64,000 nt of DNA, from contig WPIO01000123.1 of assembly GCA_009760855.2 (NCBI GenBank), forward strand, positions 1 to 64,000. Direction: 5' to 3'. This stretch comes from Cristatella mucedo (taxonomy: Eukaryota > Bryozoa > Phylactolaemata > Cristatellidae). Made by a program: the position numbers and the translations under genes. Position 1 is the stretch's first letter, and every line of letters starts with the position of its first letter. Below, in pieces: positions 1-13,862 of this stretch. Below the pieces are notes generated by a model. That model had not been told where the DNA came from. It did not search any database and was given only the letters and a program-made list of their open reading frames with translations.

Positions 1-640
1 GCTATCAGCCAGGCTTTACTGTGCATATTGGTCTCGTTCACGAGCCTCCTGAAAAATTTGGTCTTCTGAAATCAACTGATACAGTGGACGGCCTGGCCAT
101 CGTGTCCTGCTCCTCTTTTGATGCTCCTGAGTGCGTGTGAATGATGAGGCATTACTGGGTCCAATGCCTGTTTTGTTGAGTCAAACCAGACGCTGCTCTC
201 CTGGGTATCAAATATGGAACGCGGTTGCCCAGTATGGCCACAAGTCACGAACCCCTCGCACAAATAAGGTGAGAGACAGACACAATAAGGGTCATAGGCA
301 CATCTGCATCCAGGTGTGTGCTGGAAGGGGTGTGCTTAGAGGAGGGTGTTGGACCGGGTCAAGGCTCGCTCCAATGGAAAAGGGCCGATGAGGACCGAAA
401 CAATATCACAATCTGTAGGGAGTTCTCATACTTCTCGCACACAGCATCGCGGGTCATGAAGCTCTATTTTCTGGCAACAACGTACAGGATCGGCAGGCCT
501 GGGTTGAAACAGCCAAATCCTGAATACATGGGCTACTACTATACCAACCTCGGCTGCATCGGTAGCTAGCTCATACTAGGTTTGGTCCCCATCAAATTTT
601 TGGCCCTTTTAATAGCACGACCTTAAGATCCTATTCACTT
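1..640. other. Unassigned sequence
   Basis: No coding exon, repeat family or RNA gene could be recognised. Open frames here are short and overlap on both strands without family resemblance. Confidence 0.5.
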
Positions 641-735
641 AATAATCCACTAGACTCAAGGCCCACGACCTCAGCCAGACCTTGGTCTGGGCGACCACCT
701 TGACCAACTAGCGAGGCCAAAACCAGGCTCGACAG
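641..735 (-). mobile_element. SINE-B fragment
   Basis: The + strand reads CCCACGACCTCAGCCAGACC...TGGTCTGGGCGA, matching the tRNA-like part of SINE-B copies at 26125, 30700 and 47555 in the same (minus) orientation. The LINE-like tail is not clear in this copy. Confidence 0.5.
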
Positions 736-1104
736 AATTTCATTTTTAAAAACCCACCGATCCATCAGCGCTGTTTTCCCCCAGCTGCCTGATGTCCCCT
801 ACTACATGTAGATCGGTTCCCATCGCCGTTTGAGCAAGGCTCATAGTGTACGACCTAGCAATTTCATCTTTGTCATGGACCTATGCTATCGGCTGCGGCA
901 TAGCTTTGAGCATCTTGGCCTCCCAGACAGCTGGCAGGAGTCGCACCCGTGTCACTTCCTCCTCGAAGGCAACGCGCGCATACGCATCGTGGAACGGCAG
1001 CGAATCGGCCCTGAAAGTTGATGGCGATAAAGCCAACTTCTGTGCTTTCTGGACCCGAGACTCTAACCTAACCGAATGCCAGGCTAATTTTAGCAGTCCC
1101 TTGT
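736..1104. other. Unassigned sequence
   Basis: A 112-residue open frame (846-1184, +) runs through this part but shows no recognised motif and continues into a LINE-B fragment. I see no supportable gene. Confidence 0.4.
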
Positions 1105-1332
1105 GTAATAGGCGAGTAGACTACCCTCCAACTGCTCTCACTGACTCCGCTATGCTGTCCCACTTTCTTCCTCTTGTGGCGTGATAACGAAGTCTGTTGG
1201 CTACCGCATGCATACCGAAAAGCCGCTTAGGCTGTGAGTTGCGCTATACAAAACCTCTCCTGCGTAACAACCCACATGGGGTCCTTTATGACTTTGGTGA
1301 GTTACTGACGAATATACATTACATTAACACAG
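1105..1332 (+). mobile_element. LINE-B 3' end, decayed
   Basis: It matches the conserved 3' segment of LINE-B (CTCTCACTGACTCCGCTATG, GTCTGTTGGCTACCG, GCTTAGGCTGTGAG, TATACAAAAC). It ends in the typical ATACATTACATTAACA tail, with several single-base insertions. Confidence 0.7.
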
Positions 1333-1690
1333 AAGAGCCTTTACGGCTATCCATCAACGTGCTTCAGCAGCATAAGGCTGCCCCTCCTTCTGGATTTTGA
1401 AACCACCCCCATCTAAACAAATTCATATCAATTTAACAGTCTGAATTTAACAGCAGATTTAACAACTGATTTAACGATTTAGCATTTGCTTGCAAAGGAA
1501 AACGTGAGGGAATGCTAAAAAAATTCTAGCTGTTTTAACACCTCTTTGTATAGCGGCAGAAGAGCCTACACTATCATCACCGCTTGCATCAGCAATAAAG
1601 GATTGCCGACACAAGATTCGAACCCCACACTTGGGACTGAGATCGTAGCAACCGCCTACCAACCTTACGTCCACCGCGGCTCACCAATGT
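1329..1690 (-). mobile_element. SINE-A copies (fragment 1329-1375 and longer copy 1535-1690)
   Basis: Both begin on the + strand with AGAAGAGCCT, the reverse of the SINE-A AGGCTCTTCT motif. The longer copy keeps a reversed B box (GATTCGAACCCC near 1616) and the CCACCGCTTGCA-type linker. Between them is about 160 bases of unassigned sequence. Confidence 0.6.
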
Positions 1691-2004
1691 TCTCTGAATG
1701 TAATGCTCTATCATATCTTTTATCCTAACTTAGAAGAGCAACTTTGACCAAAACTGGCTGATTAGCAAAGAGCTTGCAGCCATCCAAATCATAATCACCT
1801 CCATTTCCGCAAACTATTGATCATCACAGACCCACAACTAACACACTGAAAGCTATAGCATCAGTCACTGGTTGAGGAAAAGAGGCTACACGCCGACTCG
1901 GTCGGCTCAGCATTTGCTCAGAACTCGCGGATTGTAGTTTACTGCACTTTCCAGCGCATGACATTGCAAACAATCTCGGGCTCTTCTGTAGTACAGGGAG
2001 CTGG

Positions 2005-2795
2005 CCACATATGAATGCAACCATGGACGTTTGTGACATCCGATCTCGCCTGTCTGTAACTCTCACCACTTGCTGGTCCATACAACCGGCCTGCAAATCC
2101 TCCACGCTCGCAAGCTCTTCAGTTCAGTCTGTTGTTGAGCTTCCCAGTTGCCACATCATACCACTTCTTGGCCGACTTACACTGGCTATACCAGTGGAAG
2201 CAACTTCGAGGTTTAGGCATCGGCTTTCAAGTCCCTTTCATACTTTGGCTCCAGCCTTCCTATCAGATCCATTGTCCCACCAGGCTAAGCACCCGTACAG
2301 GGCACACTAGAGGCAGGCTGGTTCTGCTTTCACGACCTCGGTCTCGCGTCGTGGTTCCGATTCCTGAGGTGGGCGATCGTTTATCGCCAGTGCAAGCGGT
2401 TGGTTGATAGCACGTACAAAGGCTCTTCTTCTGTTTCTTCTTATGCAGAGGCTGCTTAATGAGCCGTAGGAATGTGGTGTATTATGTAAGTACCTTACCA
2501 CCAGCTGGGGGGTTTCGAAATTACTGTCAACGCCATGAGATCGGTGTCAAATCTCAAATCTTCTGGAGCCGGTCGCCATTTAGTTCGTAACACTCCCAAA
2601 GCTAGAACTCCTTTCCGACTTGAATCACGACATATCTCCTCTGACTTGTCCAAATTAAAAAGAAAAAAACCCGTCTTTTTTGACACATGTTTAGTGTGTG
2701 CCTGTGATTCGTCCCTTTGGCCAACTTAGCATGCTGACGTGTGCAGATTCCACTCTATACTCATACTGGCCTGTTGACCCTTCATGCCCACCAGC
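2005..2795 (+). mobile_element. LINE-A copy split by a SINE-A
   Basis: Bases 2010-2299 align with the LINE-A segment encoding the region after the RT domain (CTTCTTGGCCGACTTACACTGGCTA, then CTATCAGATC). Bases 2480-2795 continue with the C-terminal part (CCAAAGCTAGAACTCCTTTCC) and the 3' untranslated part. The intervening 2300-2475 is a SINE-A. The 3' untranslated region runs straight into the pyrimidine tract instead of reaching the ATT tail. Confidence 0.65.
2300..2475 (+). mobile_element. SINE-A inserted in LINE-A
   Basis: It starts at GGCACACTAG and carries a B-box-like GGTTCCGATTCC near 2353, then GGTGGGCGATCG, AAGGCTCTTCT and AGAGGCTGCTTAA. The 5' tRNA part is shortened. Flanking LINE-A sequence resumes directly after it, so it is a later insertion. 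Confidence 0.65.
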
Positions 2796-5330
<2,535 letters not shown>

Positions 5331-6379
5331 TCTCTGTTAACGTCGGACTCAGAATGCGCTGCTGAGGATTATCGGCGAGGGGCAGGCATCAACTGCGACT
5401 ACATTCAAATTATGTGCCTTAATCGGCGAGACGCATATTTAGAGCCTGCTACACCAGACCTCACAGGTAATCATAGGAATGCACCATCATTTCGTCACCT
5501 TTCGCTGACCATTTTACTTTAATCGCCAGCAGATAGCCAATGCTTGCTCTACGCAGGCCGACCATAAAAGATGGCCGAGCTTATTAACAGTGTCACTTTT
5601 AAATAGACCTGCTAGCGACGTCGTGATACAGCTCTGGCATTGCTGCAGCAGCTAGGTTGAAACAGATAGCGCCACGAAACGTACAGACGAATTGGATAGA
5701 ACTTCAGAGAGCTACTGGGCCGTTTGGGAAAATAGAGGCATTTAAGGGGTATAGAGAGCGTGAAGGCGTCTCGCACTAAGCAACTCGGACACGCTGGCGA
5801 TGGCTCGGGAATAAGAGGAAACGCCGGCGGCGGCTAAGCGAACTCGAGCGATTGAGCACACGCCGGTATACTGGGCTAGCAGTCGACTCCTGCTTGTCAC
5901 GTGCCAATTACTAGCTAGGGTGAACTGCATCGCCGGTGCATCAAGGCTGCTAAAATGGAAGCACGAGCTTAACTGCACAGTGGGAGCTGGTGAACTTTCA
6001 GGAAACCGCAGACACAGCGCTCCACGCACGTTCAGTTCCGGCGAAGACGAGCGCCGTGTCTACCCGACTCACGCATCTTGGGAGCCGGCAGTCGCGACGC
6101 GGCCGCTTACCTCTCTGCGTTGCCGGCTGCGTACGAACCAAGTGGCGCCGACGCAGAATGCTGCCTGCTAATACCGAAATTCCCCACTAGCGTGCAGCGC
6201 CGGCGTGCGTCGGAGGGTGCGGCAGGGCGCGACGCGCAGCGGCGGATGGCGCACGCTGCCGCTCGCTCGCGTCGGGATCTTTTGGCAGAGCGCCGAGTTT
6301 GCCGGCGTTGCGTCGGAAAGTCCCAGCTCCCTCCACGCACGCATCCCCTCCCACTCAGTCCAGCCCGACGGAACATCGA
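5331..6379. other. Unassigned, GC-richer sequence
   Basis: Bases 5740-6340 are rich in CpG (for example GCGGCGGATGGCGCACG) unlike most of the window. Several overlapping short open frames exist on both strands, none with a recognisable domain. A CpG-rich promoter or an old element is possible, but nothing decides it. Confidence 0.35.
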
Positions 6380-6690
6380 CAGACTGTGGAACTCGCTTCC
6401 ACAATTCTTGCGCAACGACAACTACTCTCCTACTGCCGACTATGGCTCATCTTTTTCAGCGGTCCTGAGCTGCTACTTCCATGCTGCTCACTATCTCAAT
6501 TGCTCTCCTGACTCTGCTATGCTGCCCACTTTCTCTTTGTTGCGTGAGACAAAGTCTGTTGGCTACCGAATGCGTACGGAAAGCCGCTTAGGCTGTGAGT
6601 GTGCTATACAAAACTCTCCTGCGTAACACCCACATGGTCTTTATGACTTTGTGGAGTTACAGACGGAGATACATTACATTGACAGGCATT
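6380..6690 (+). mobile_element. LINE-B 3' end
   Basis: The reading frame gives LWNSLPQFLRNDNYSPTADYG and RETKSVGYRMRTESRLGCECA, the end of the LINE-B protein. The 3' untranslated part follows (TAACACCCACATGGTCTTTATGACTTTG) with a GAGATACATTACATTGACA tail. It is truncated at 5' and joins the GC-rich segment directly. Confidence 0.85.
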
Positions 6691-6913
6691 CGCGAGACAC
6701 GCCCTCGTCCGGCTCGTCGACGTAGGCGTGACTTTCGCAGCTGAGCAATGCCTCGGTGTTAAAAAAATACTTGTCACGCATTTGCATCGCACCATCGGCA
6801 AACTGAATAAATTTCTACATACGCTCAGCAAATGGCGGCAAGCGTCAAACGAGGATTCGTGCTTGTAATCCGCTCGCAATATGCTCTTGACGTCTTTGCA
6901 AACGCACTTGCAC

Positions 6914-7818
6914 CCTAACGACTATTGAGAACGCTCAGGTCTGCTATTGATAGTACTCGCTGCAGCCTTTCTGAAGGAACGAGTCCTCCTCACCTCCGTA
7001 TTCCGCCGCTCAGAGCCTAGGCACTGCCGCCGCTCCGCGCCTCCACTGTACTAAGCAGTGCAAGAATTCGAGCCCTAAGTTCTTGGAGCGCGAACAAGCA
7101 AGTCGGAAGGAGGAGACGCGCCGCTTTGTGGGCGTCTTCAAAAACTACCTACTTGCCCGACGGTAGTAACCCTATGCAGTCAGAAAAAGGAAGGCGTCGG
7201 CGGCTAAACGTGCCCTTTGAAATCTGCAGCTCTTAGTGCCACAGCGTCGCTTCTGGATCGATATGGGAAAAAAAGTTCTCGCACATTCCCAAAACAGCAC
7301 CTTGTTACGAAAATCGCACGTCTACCAACTTTCTATCCGAGCCTCCTCACGCCACAATGTTCGTAGTTTCCGTTAAAAATATTTATTGGCTTAAATTTGA
7401 ACGTTGTATCCCGGACTCGGAATGGAGGTGACCACATACAATTTAATATAATTGTTATTTTTTATTAAAGACAAATAATTATATTACCTTTTAATTATGT
7501 TAGCGTACAATGTTTAGGAGGTTGCCAAATTCTCACTTGATGCTGCTCATTCCGCCTTGCTACGGTGCGGACGTGGAGCGACTACCTACGACCCAGTTAG
7601 TCGTTGCGACTCAACAACGGGGATTCAATGAGCTGATCACTTCGAGGCTAGTCTCCGAGCCTCGAATTCGAGGCTAGTCTCCGAGCCTCGAATTCGAGGC
7701 CAGTCTCCGAGCCTCGAAGTGAGCGGCGCAATACGGAAGCGAGGAGCTCTCGTTCCTTCAGAAACGCTGTAGTGAGTACTATCAATAGCAGACCTGAGTA
7801 TTCTAAATAGTCATTAGG
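6914..7818. mobile_element. Inverted-repeat (MITE-like) element
   Basis: Bases 6914-7012 and 7720-7818 are inverted copies of about 99 bases, sharing CTCAGGTCTGCTATTGATAG, TTTCTGAAGGAACGAG and CTCCGTATT on opposite strands. The 700-base interior has no transposase-like frame. The layout fits a non-autonomous terminal-inverted-repeat or fold-back transposon. No clear target-site duplication was seen at the ends, so the true boundaries are uncertain. Confidence 0.55.
7641..7718. repeat. Three tandem 26-base palindromic units
   Basis: TTCGAGGCT + AGTCTCCG + AGCCTCGAA is repeated three times with an exact 26-base period (7641, 7667, 7693). Each unit is itself a hairpin with a 9-base stem and 8-base loop. 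The third has one base change in the left arm (GCC for GCT). The array sits just inside the right inverted repeat of the MITE-like element. Confidence 0.95.
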
Positions 7819-9320
7819 ATAGTCAGAGGCGAGCCTCGAAGTGAAGCCGGAAGTTGCGAATGCCAAGGATGTAAGTAGCGGGTCACTTGGAGGCTCCAAG
7901 TTAATGCCTGCTGGTAGAATCTGTGGAGAAGATCCAACCCTCGTTATAAAAATGTATCAGCTTCTTTCCCAGAGTTCAAAAGTTATCATAATATAATTCA
8001 TAGCTGTTCGAGGTTCACTCTCGCGAAGCCGTAAACAGTCCTTCTCGCCTCGGCAATGCAGGGCCGGCAGTTCTCAGACACACAGCGAAGTATGGTATCA
8101 GGGCTCCGCCGTCAGCTGACCAGGTGCTGGCTTCGCTTCCGCAAGACGCGTTCACTCAGTCTGTCTTGATTCTGCTCTGCTTCCGCCATCCTTGTGCCCT
8201 ACGTGGGATTCTTGAGAGAAGTTTACATTGCCAGCTACACTGTATTCTCCCATCTGCTATATCCACCCACAGATTGATCTCGGAAAACGCTCTTTGGTTG
8301 GGGAGGAAGAGAGTGGCCCTCAGCAATGCACCTGCCGCCACTGAATATAAATCGCCCGAGATTGCCTCCGCCGCCCTCTGCCTTGCGGTCTGATTCCATT
8401 ACAGTCTTACTCTCATTTGTGAAAGACTAGCAATTTCTCATTACGAGACTCACGAGACTCGCGTAACGCACGATTGATTTCGGCGTTCAGTTCATCCGCC
8501 ATGCTTGTCAAAGCGACGATGGAGGCGCCTGCCCGGACGGCGCCCCCGAGTTTTCACTGGTTTGGTCTTGCCTCAATCTTCGCCTAGCAAAGGAGCAGAG
8601 CTCTGCTGTATAAGAATGCTACTCCTCGAGCAATTTACCTTTTCCATCACTCAGGTTTGCTTTTCTCGCCCCCCCCCGTCTGCCAAAACTCCGAAAGTGA
8701 CGTTTCCACTGCAGCTAGTGTTAACCAACACCTCACTCTCCAACCTATTATCATTGCAACGTATTTTATATGAAACAAATTTCTGACAGTTCTATAGAAG
8801 TTACGAATAAAAGTGATCAGACCGAAGAATGACGCACTCTGATTACAAGAGAAAAAACTAGATGCGATTTAGAGGGTCTATTATCAATTAAGAGTCAGTT
8901 TTGATTAGATTCTTATAGTTGTTTTGAATTTAAAGATGAGTGTTATCGATCCCTATAAATCTTAATTGAAAACTAGTCAAGATATTTGTTGTAAGATTAG
9001 GTTTGTCACAAACTTTCTATGCTCTTAACGATACGAATAGTCATCAATTATTCACTTTTACTTTCCATTTATAGCTTAGATGTCAAGTTATAATAATAAC
9101 CTTTGATAAGTTGTATTATGTCTGCTTATTTTATTTATTCGTTGACATTTTCCTCTTATCTGATGTGAAATATATACGTCGGTCCTGCATCGAATTGATC
9201 GGATAGAACGACTTCATTTTCTATTGATTGGCTTACAAAACTAAAAATCGCCGACGTTATTTGCTGATATAATTTAATTTTGACGTTTTACTTTCGGATC
9301 TCTTTTGAAATGATTTTAAA
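7819..9320. other. Unassigned sequence, AT-rich from 8800
   Basis: No exon or repeat family was recognised. The first part is mixed-composition with short unrelated frames (8124-8393, 8505-8786). The second part (8800-9320) is AT-rich with frequent stops in all frames. Confidence 0.45.
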
Positions 9321-9324
9321 AATA

Positions 9325-9440
9325 GTAATAATAGCAATGCACTTGAGAAAGCGCCCTCATAGAACTCAATCTTTTAAGCTGTAGATTTCGGTCTCCCGTG
9401 CCTCCCATTATGCACACGAACCATTCCTCGTTTTCTTAAA
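9325..9440 (-). mobile_element. LINE-A 3' tail fragment
   Basis: The + strand shows ATAGTAATAATAGCAATGCACTTGAGAAAGCGCCCTCATAGAACTCAATCTTT, the reversed ATT tail and 3' hairpin of LINE-A. Similarity fades after about 9390. Confidence 0.5.
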
Positions 9441-9629
9441 GCTTGCATTAAGCCAAGGCATTCTCAAACAACATCAAACAAGGCATTCTCGGATGGCAAT
9501 CGACGAAGTGACGGACTGTGAGAACCAATGATAACGAAGCGAAGTGCGTTGAAAGAGCTCTAATTGGATAACATAAGGAACGCTGACAGCGTAACGTATA
9601 AATATGTGACATACTGCATATGCAGACCG

Positions 9630-9992
9630 CGCATTTAGTTCGCATGCTCCCAAAGTCTGGAACTCCCTCCCGACTTGCGTCATAACATCTCCTGACCTGA
9701 CCACGTTTAAAAGGAACTTAAATACACACCTATTTAGGACAGCATTTGTTGGGTCCCTGTGATTTGTCCTTCACGTGCTTATGCGTGCTGACAATGTGCA
9801 TGCTGCCACTAACCACATTTGCTTGCTGACCATGTGCATGTCACCCCTAACCATATTATTCATTTTGTTTGTTTTTCAAGCATGATTTTACTTACCATTC
9901 AATTTGCATTTCCCTTTGCAGCAAATGTAAAGCGCCTAGAAAGAGATTAAGCTCTCTGGGGGCGCTTTATCAAGTGCATTGGTATTATTATT
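9630..9992 (+). mobile_element. LINE-A 3' end
   Basis: It begins in the C-terminal coding part (AGTTCGCATGCTCCCAAAGTCTGGAACTCC) and runs through the full 3' untranslated region to the hairpin GCGCCTAGAAAGAGATTAAG and an ATTATTATTAAT tail. It is well preserved and therefore relatively young. Confidence 0.85.
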
Positions 9993-10314
9993 AATATTAG
10001 TCAATACGGTAGCAATTTCGCTCCACATCAAACCAAGGCAGGCTCAACGTGATAGGATCAAAACAGGAGGGAGGCAGAGAGATGGTGAATAGCACGTCGA
10101 GATCACTCCAAGGCCGCGAATGAATGCCGGCCTGAGAATATGGAAGGTCGGAATTCTCGTTTCCCGGCCTATGGTGCCTTCAGAGTCCTCGCCGCAATAC
10201 TGCTGAGTGCAATTCGCTTCTCTGCAGAGGGCTCTTTCTCCACCTGACGGCTCCTTATGCGTACGAGCTAAGCTTGCGTGTCAGTATAATGTATCTATTA
10301 ATGCCGACGTGATT

Positions 10315-11445
10315 GCCTATATTGCACTGTCTCGTTTTCACTGCTCAGCGGAAGACACTCAGCTGTGCCTTTGCTTTGATCCCTCCCAGCGATCGAGCGA
10401 AGAGTCGAATCCTCTCGTCTCCCTTGCTGCATTATATTAAGGACATCAGCACACGGGTGCAAAACCAAATTTTCTTAAGTTGAATGATGATAGAACCTAG
10501 AACCTGCTAGTTATGGGCAAACCAAGTGCGATTCAAAAATTGGAAAGGCTTGAGCTCACAATCGGCTCTGCAAGCATATCTCCTGTTGAATCATCACGAA
10601 ATATAGGTGTCATGTTCCGAACTGAACTTTCTTAAGACGACCACATCAGCTCCAAAATCAAGTCTGCCTACTTTCAGCAACATAGCTTTGCTAAAACACG
10701 GGCTTGTTTACGAAGAGATAATACATCTAAATTGGTCCATACATTTTTGAAATTCAGTCTTGACTTCTGTAACTCACTGTTTGCTCCTCTACCGGCATGT
10801 GCAATCAGGCAATTACAGCTGGTACAAAACTCTGCAGCTAAGCTTGTCTGTCCTGAGCATCACGTGTCTGTCCTGAGCCTCAGCACACCACTTCTTGCCG
10901 ACCTGCACAAGCTACCGGTCAAGCAACGCATCAAGTTCAAGGTTTCGCTGCTCACTTTTAGGTCATATCATTCTTCGGCTCCAGCCTACCTATCAGATCT
11001 ACTGCCCCGCCAGGCTTAGCATTGTACCACCAGCTTTTCGGAATATAACTGATTACCTACACCTCCTACAAACCTGAAATACTTTGGAGACCATGCATTT
11101 AGTTTGTGTGCACATAAATCCTGGAACTCACTCTCGACTTTCATTATGACACCCCCTGACTTGACCACATTTAAAAATAAACTTAAAACGCACCGATTAT
11201 CACAGTATTTACTGGGTCCCCGTGATTCGACCGATACGTGCTTGTGCTTGGTGACACAGGGACATGCTGCCACTAACCATACTTGCATGCTGACCCTGTC
11301 CATGTAACCCATAACAAAGCTATTCTTGTTGTTTAGTGAGCATGCCACAACTAACCATTCGATCGTGCTTCCTTTGCAGAGAACTTAAATCGCCTGGAAA
11401 GATATTGAGATCTGTGAGTGAGCTGTATCAAATGCATTATTATTA
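10315..11445 (+). mobile_element. LINE-A RT C-terminal half to 3' tail
   Basis: Reading starts at the RT catalytic region (GAAGACACTCAGCTGTGCCTTTGCTTTGATCC, so the YADD box is damaged). It passes through LDFCNSLFAPLPACAIRQLQLVQNSAAKLVC and LNSRLSSFIMT-like remains and ends at a degraded hairpin and ATTATTATTACT. Many stops and shifts show a dead copy. A duplicated CTGTCCTGAGCxTCxxC segment lies near 10850-10880. Confidence 0.8.
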
Positions 11446-11654
11446 CTTGTAACTATTGGTTCACAATATTTTAACAACAGAATAATAATACATTTGTATA
11501 GCTGCTTCGGAGTACTGAATCTCTGCCTGTGCACTTTAATAATAGGAATGGTAATGCAGTTGGCATAGTGCTCATAAAGAACTTATTGCATTTCCAGTCA
11601 TTTTACATTCGCTATACAGGAAGCGTGATCGAATGGTTATTCTTTTGCTTTCTC

Positions 11655-12250
11655 TGTGTGTACCTCCGTCAGTAACTCCACAAAATCATAAAGACCATGT
11701 GGGTGTTACGCAGGAGAGTTTTGTATAGCGCACTCAGCCTAAGCGGCTTTCGGTACGCATTCGGTAGCCAACAGACTTTGTCTCACGCAACAAAGAGAAA
11801 GTGGGAAGCATAGCTGAGTCAAGAGAGCAGTTGAGGTAGCGAGTAGCATAGAAGTAGCAGCTCAGGACCGCTCAAAAGGATGTGCCATAGTCGGCAGTTG
11901 GAGAGTATTTGTCGTTTCGTAAGAATTGTGGAAGCGAATTCCACAGTCTAGGACCTGCAGAGCTAAAGCTTCTGTCGCCAACAACTGTCTTTAAGAGGAG
12001 GAATGGGACAGCTAATTTATTGTCCACACAGGACCTGAGGGCGCGAACAGGCTCAAACTGATGCGGCAGCTCAGCTAAGTATGAAGGAGCCAAGCCGTGG
12101 CGGGCCTTGTGGGTCAGCGTAAGAACTCTGCTCTGTATCCTTTGCTCAACCGGCAACCATCCTTGCTTTTTCAGCAAAGGAGACACGTGCTCAAACCGCT
12201 GGGACTTGAAGACCAGCCTTGCAGCCATATTCATTGTCCGCTGTAGTGGC
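11655..12250 (-). mobile_element. LINE-B C-terminal end, minus strand
   Basis: Minus-strand reading gives NMAARLVFKSQRFEHVSPLL, PVEQRIQSRVLTLTHKARHG, LAPSYLAELPHQFEPVRALR and GPRLWNSLPQFLRNDKYSPT, the region after the RT domain of LINE-B. The 3' untranslated part extends to about 11655. It lies head-to-head with another LINE-B copy starting at 12255. Confidence 0.85.
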
Positions 12251-12254
12251 ATTA

Positions 12255-12895
12255 AAATAGGCTACTTATGCCGTTATGAGGCTTCTAGCCTCGGATTACT
12301 TCCTGGCTTACAAAGTCAAGTTCTTACTCTGAAACACGAATCCGGCAACGGCTTGCCTCTTCCACATCTGAAGCTGAACTGCAGCACCAGTTTCTCGTGC
12401 CCTCGGGTCCTGAGTGGAATTAAATTAGCTGTTCCATTCCCCGACCCAGAGACCGCTGGGGACTGAAGCTTTCGCTCTGCATGGCCTATACTGTGGAATT
12501 CACTTCCAAGACGCCTATGCAACGACAGCTACCCTCCTGCTGCCGACTGTAGTGAATCCTTTCCAGCCGTTCTGAGCAGCAACATTCACGTTACTGACTA
12601 CCCCAACTGCTCTCCTGACTCAGCTATGTTTCTCACTCTTGCTCTTTGTTGTGTCAAATGGTGAGCCGTGATGGCAGACTAGGGTAGGCGGTTGTTTTTC
12701 ATGACCTCGACCTTCCGCCGTCGTTGGTTCGAATCCTGCGGTGGGTGATCTTTTATAGCTGCTGCAAGGTAGCCATAAAGGCTTTTCTATCGCTGTACAA
12801 AAGAGGCTGTAAAAAAAGAAGCTTGTATTTCTTTATTTATGAAGTCTATGGACTACCGAATGCATACCAAAGGCCGTTTAGGCTGTCAATTACCC
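12255..12895 (+). mobile_element. LINE-B C-terminal end, plus strand, split by SINE-A
   Basis: It is more diverged than its neighbour but colinear: LQSQVLTLKHESGNGL, KLAVPF, TVEFTSKTPMQRQLPSC-type remains, then CTCTCCTGACTCAGCTATG. At 12658 a SINE-A interrupts it, and LINE-B resumes at about 12839 (GAAGTCTATGGACTACCGAATG). Confidence 0.75.
12658..12838 (+). mobile_element. SINE-A nested in LINE-B
   Basis: It starts GTGAGCCGTGATGGCAGACTAGGGTA and has a good B box (GGTTCGAATCC near 12725), then GGTGGGTGATC, AAGGCTTTTCT and AAGAGGCTGT. It ends in TTTATTTATG. Its host LINE-B sequence continues on both sides. Confidence 0.8.
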
Positions 12896-13686
12896 AATAG
12901 GCCACTCTGCTGCATCGTAACACTCACGTAGACTTAGATGCTGTGTGCAACTACAGGCAGGTGAACAAAGATGCCGGTCACTAGCTGCCCATCTAGCTTC
13001 AAATCTGGTATGAGGGTCAGGTCTGGATAAATTGAAGTTTGATCCAACGGCACACACAGACGACGGCACACATACGACTTGGTGAGCTTCAGAAAAAAGT
13101 GTATTCGGCAGCTGACGCTCGCAGTGCACCAGCACTCTGTGCTGCTCTCTCCAGCTTCGCGGTCGTAGCTCGGCTGCACATGCCAGTCGGCTCCTCCCCC
13201 ACCCTCGGGGTTTCCCCCATGGGCAGGCTACGTAACGTCAAGGGCGAGCCAGGCCAAGGTCCATCCAAGGCCCATCCAAGACAGGCTTTGCGAACTGAAC
13301 TGGGTTTGCCAGCCTCGCAGAGAGGCCGCCCCAACAAGCGTAGGCCAGGCAATGCCAAGGGCAGGCCAGCCTGCAGCCGGCCGAGCCGTTAGACCCTACC
13401 TGCCCATCCAGCGATCTCAAGATTTCAGGCCTAGACGGCCCAGCAAAAAAAAACCTCTCCACAGGAATGCTCGAAACGGCTTGATAGGCACCGTGCTAAT
13501 AATCAATTTATTTAATAAATAAGTATGTACAATTAATGCACCCGGCCAATCAGGTTTTTTCACGCCAGCTCTTCCGGCTGGTAAAGGCATTCCTTCAGCC
13601 CAGAGACCGGTGCCAGAGGTCAGCCCCTGATTCAGCGTTCACCACCACCGCATTACTGACATGCTGCATCAGGCGGCGGCAGAGAA
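12896..13686. other. Unassigned sequence, GC-rich 13170-13470
   Basis: Bases 13240-13300 contain short repeats of CCAAGGTCCATC / CCAAGGCCCATC. The 117- and 89-residue frames on opposite strands look composition-driven (Arg/Pro/Gly). No domain is recognised. Confidence 0.35.
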
Positions 13687-13862
13687 TAATAATAATAATA
13701 ATAATAATTCACTTGATAAAGCGCCCTCAGAGAACTTAATCTCTCTCTAGGCGCTTTACATTTGCTATAAAGTGAAATGCAATTGAATGGTAAGTAAAAT
13801 CATGCTTGAAAAACAAACGAAATGAATAATATGGTTAGGGGTGAAATGCACAGGGTCAGGAT
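13687..13862 (-). mobile_element. LINE-A 3' tail
   Basis: It reads (ATA)n, CACTTGATAAAGCGCCCTCA, GAGAACTTAATCTCTCTCTAGG and CGCTTTACATTTGCT, then the 3' untranslated region to GGTGAAATGCACAGGGTCAGG. The hairpin is fully preserved. The element is truncated after about 175 bases. Confidence 0.85.
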
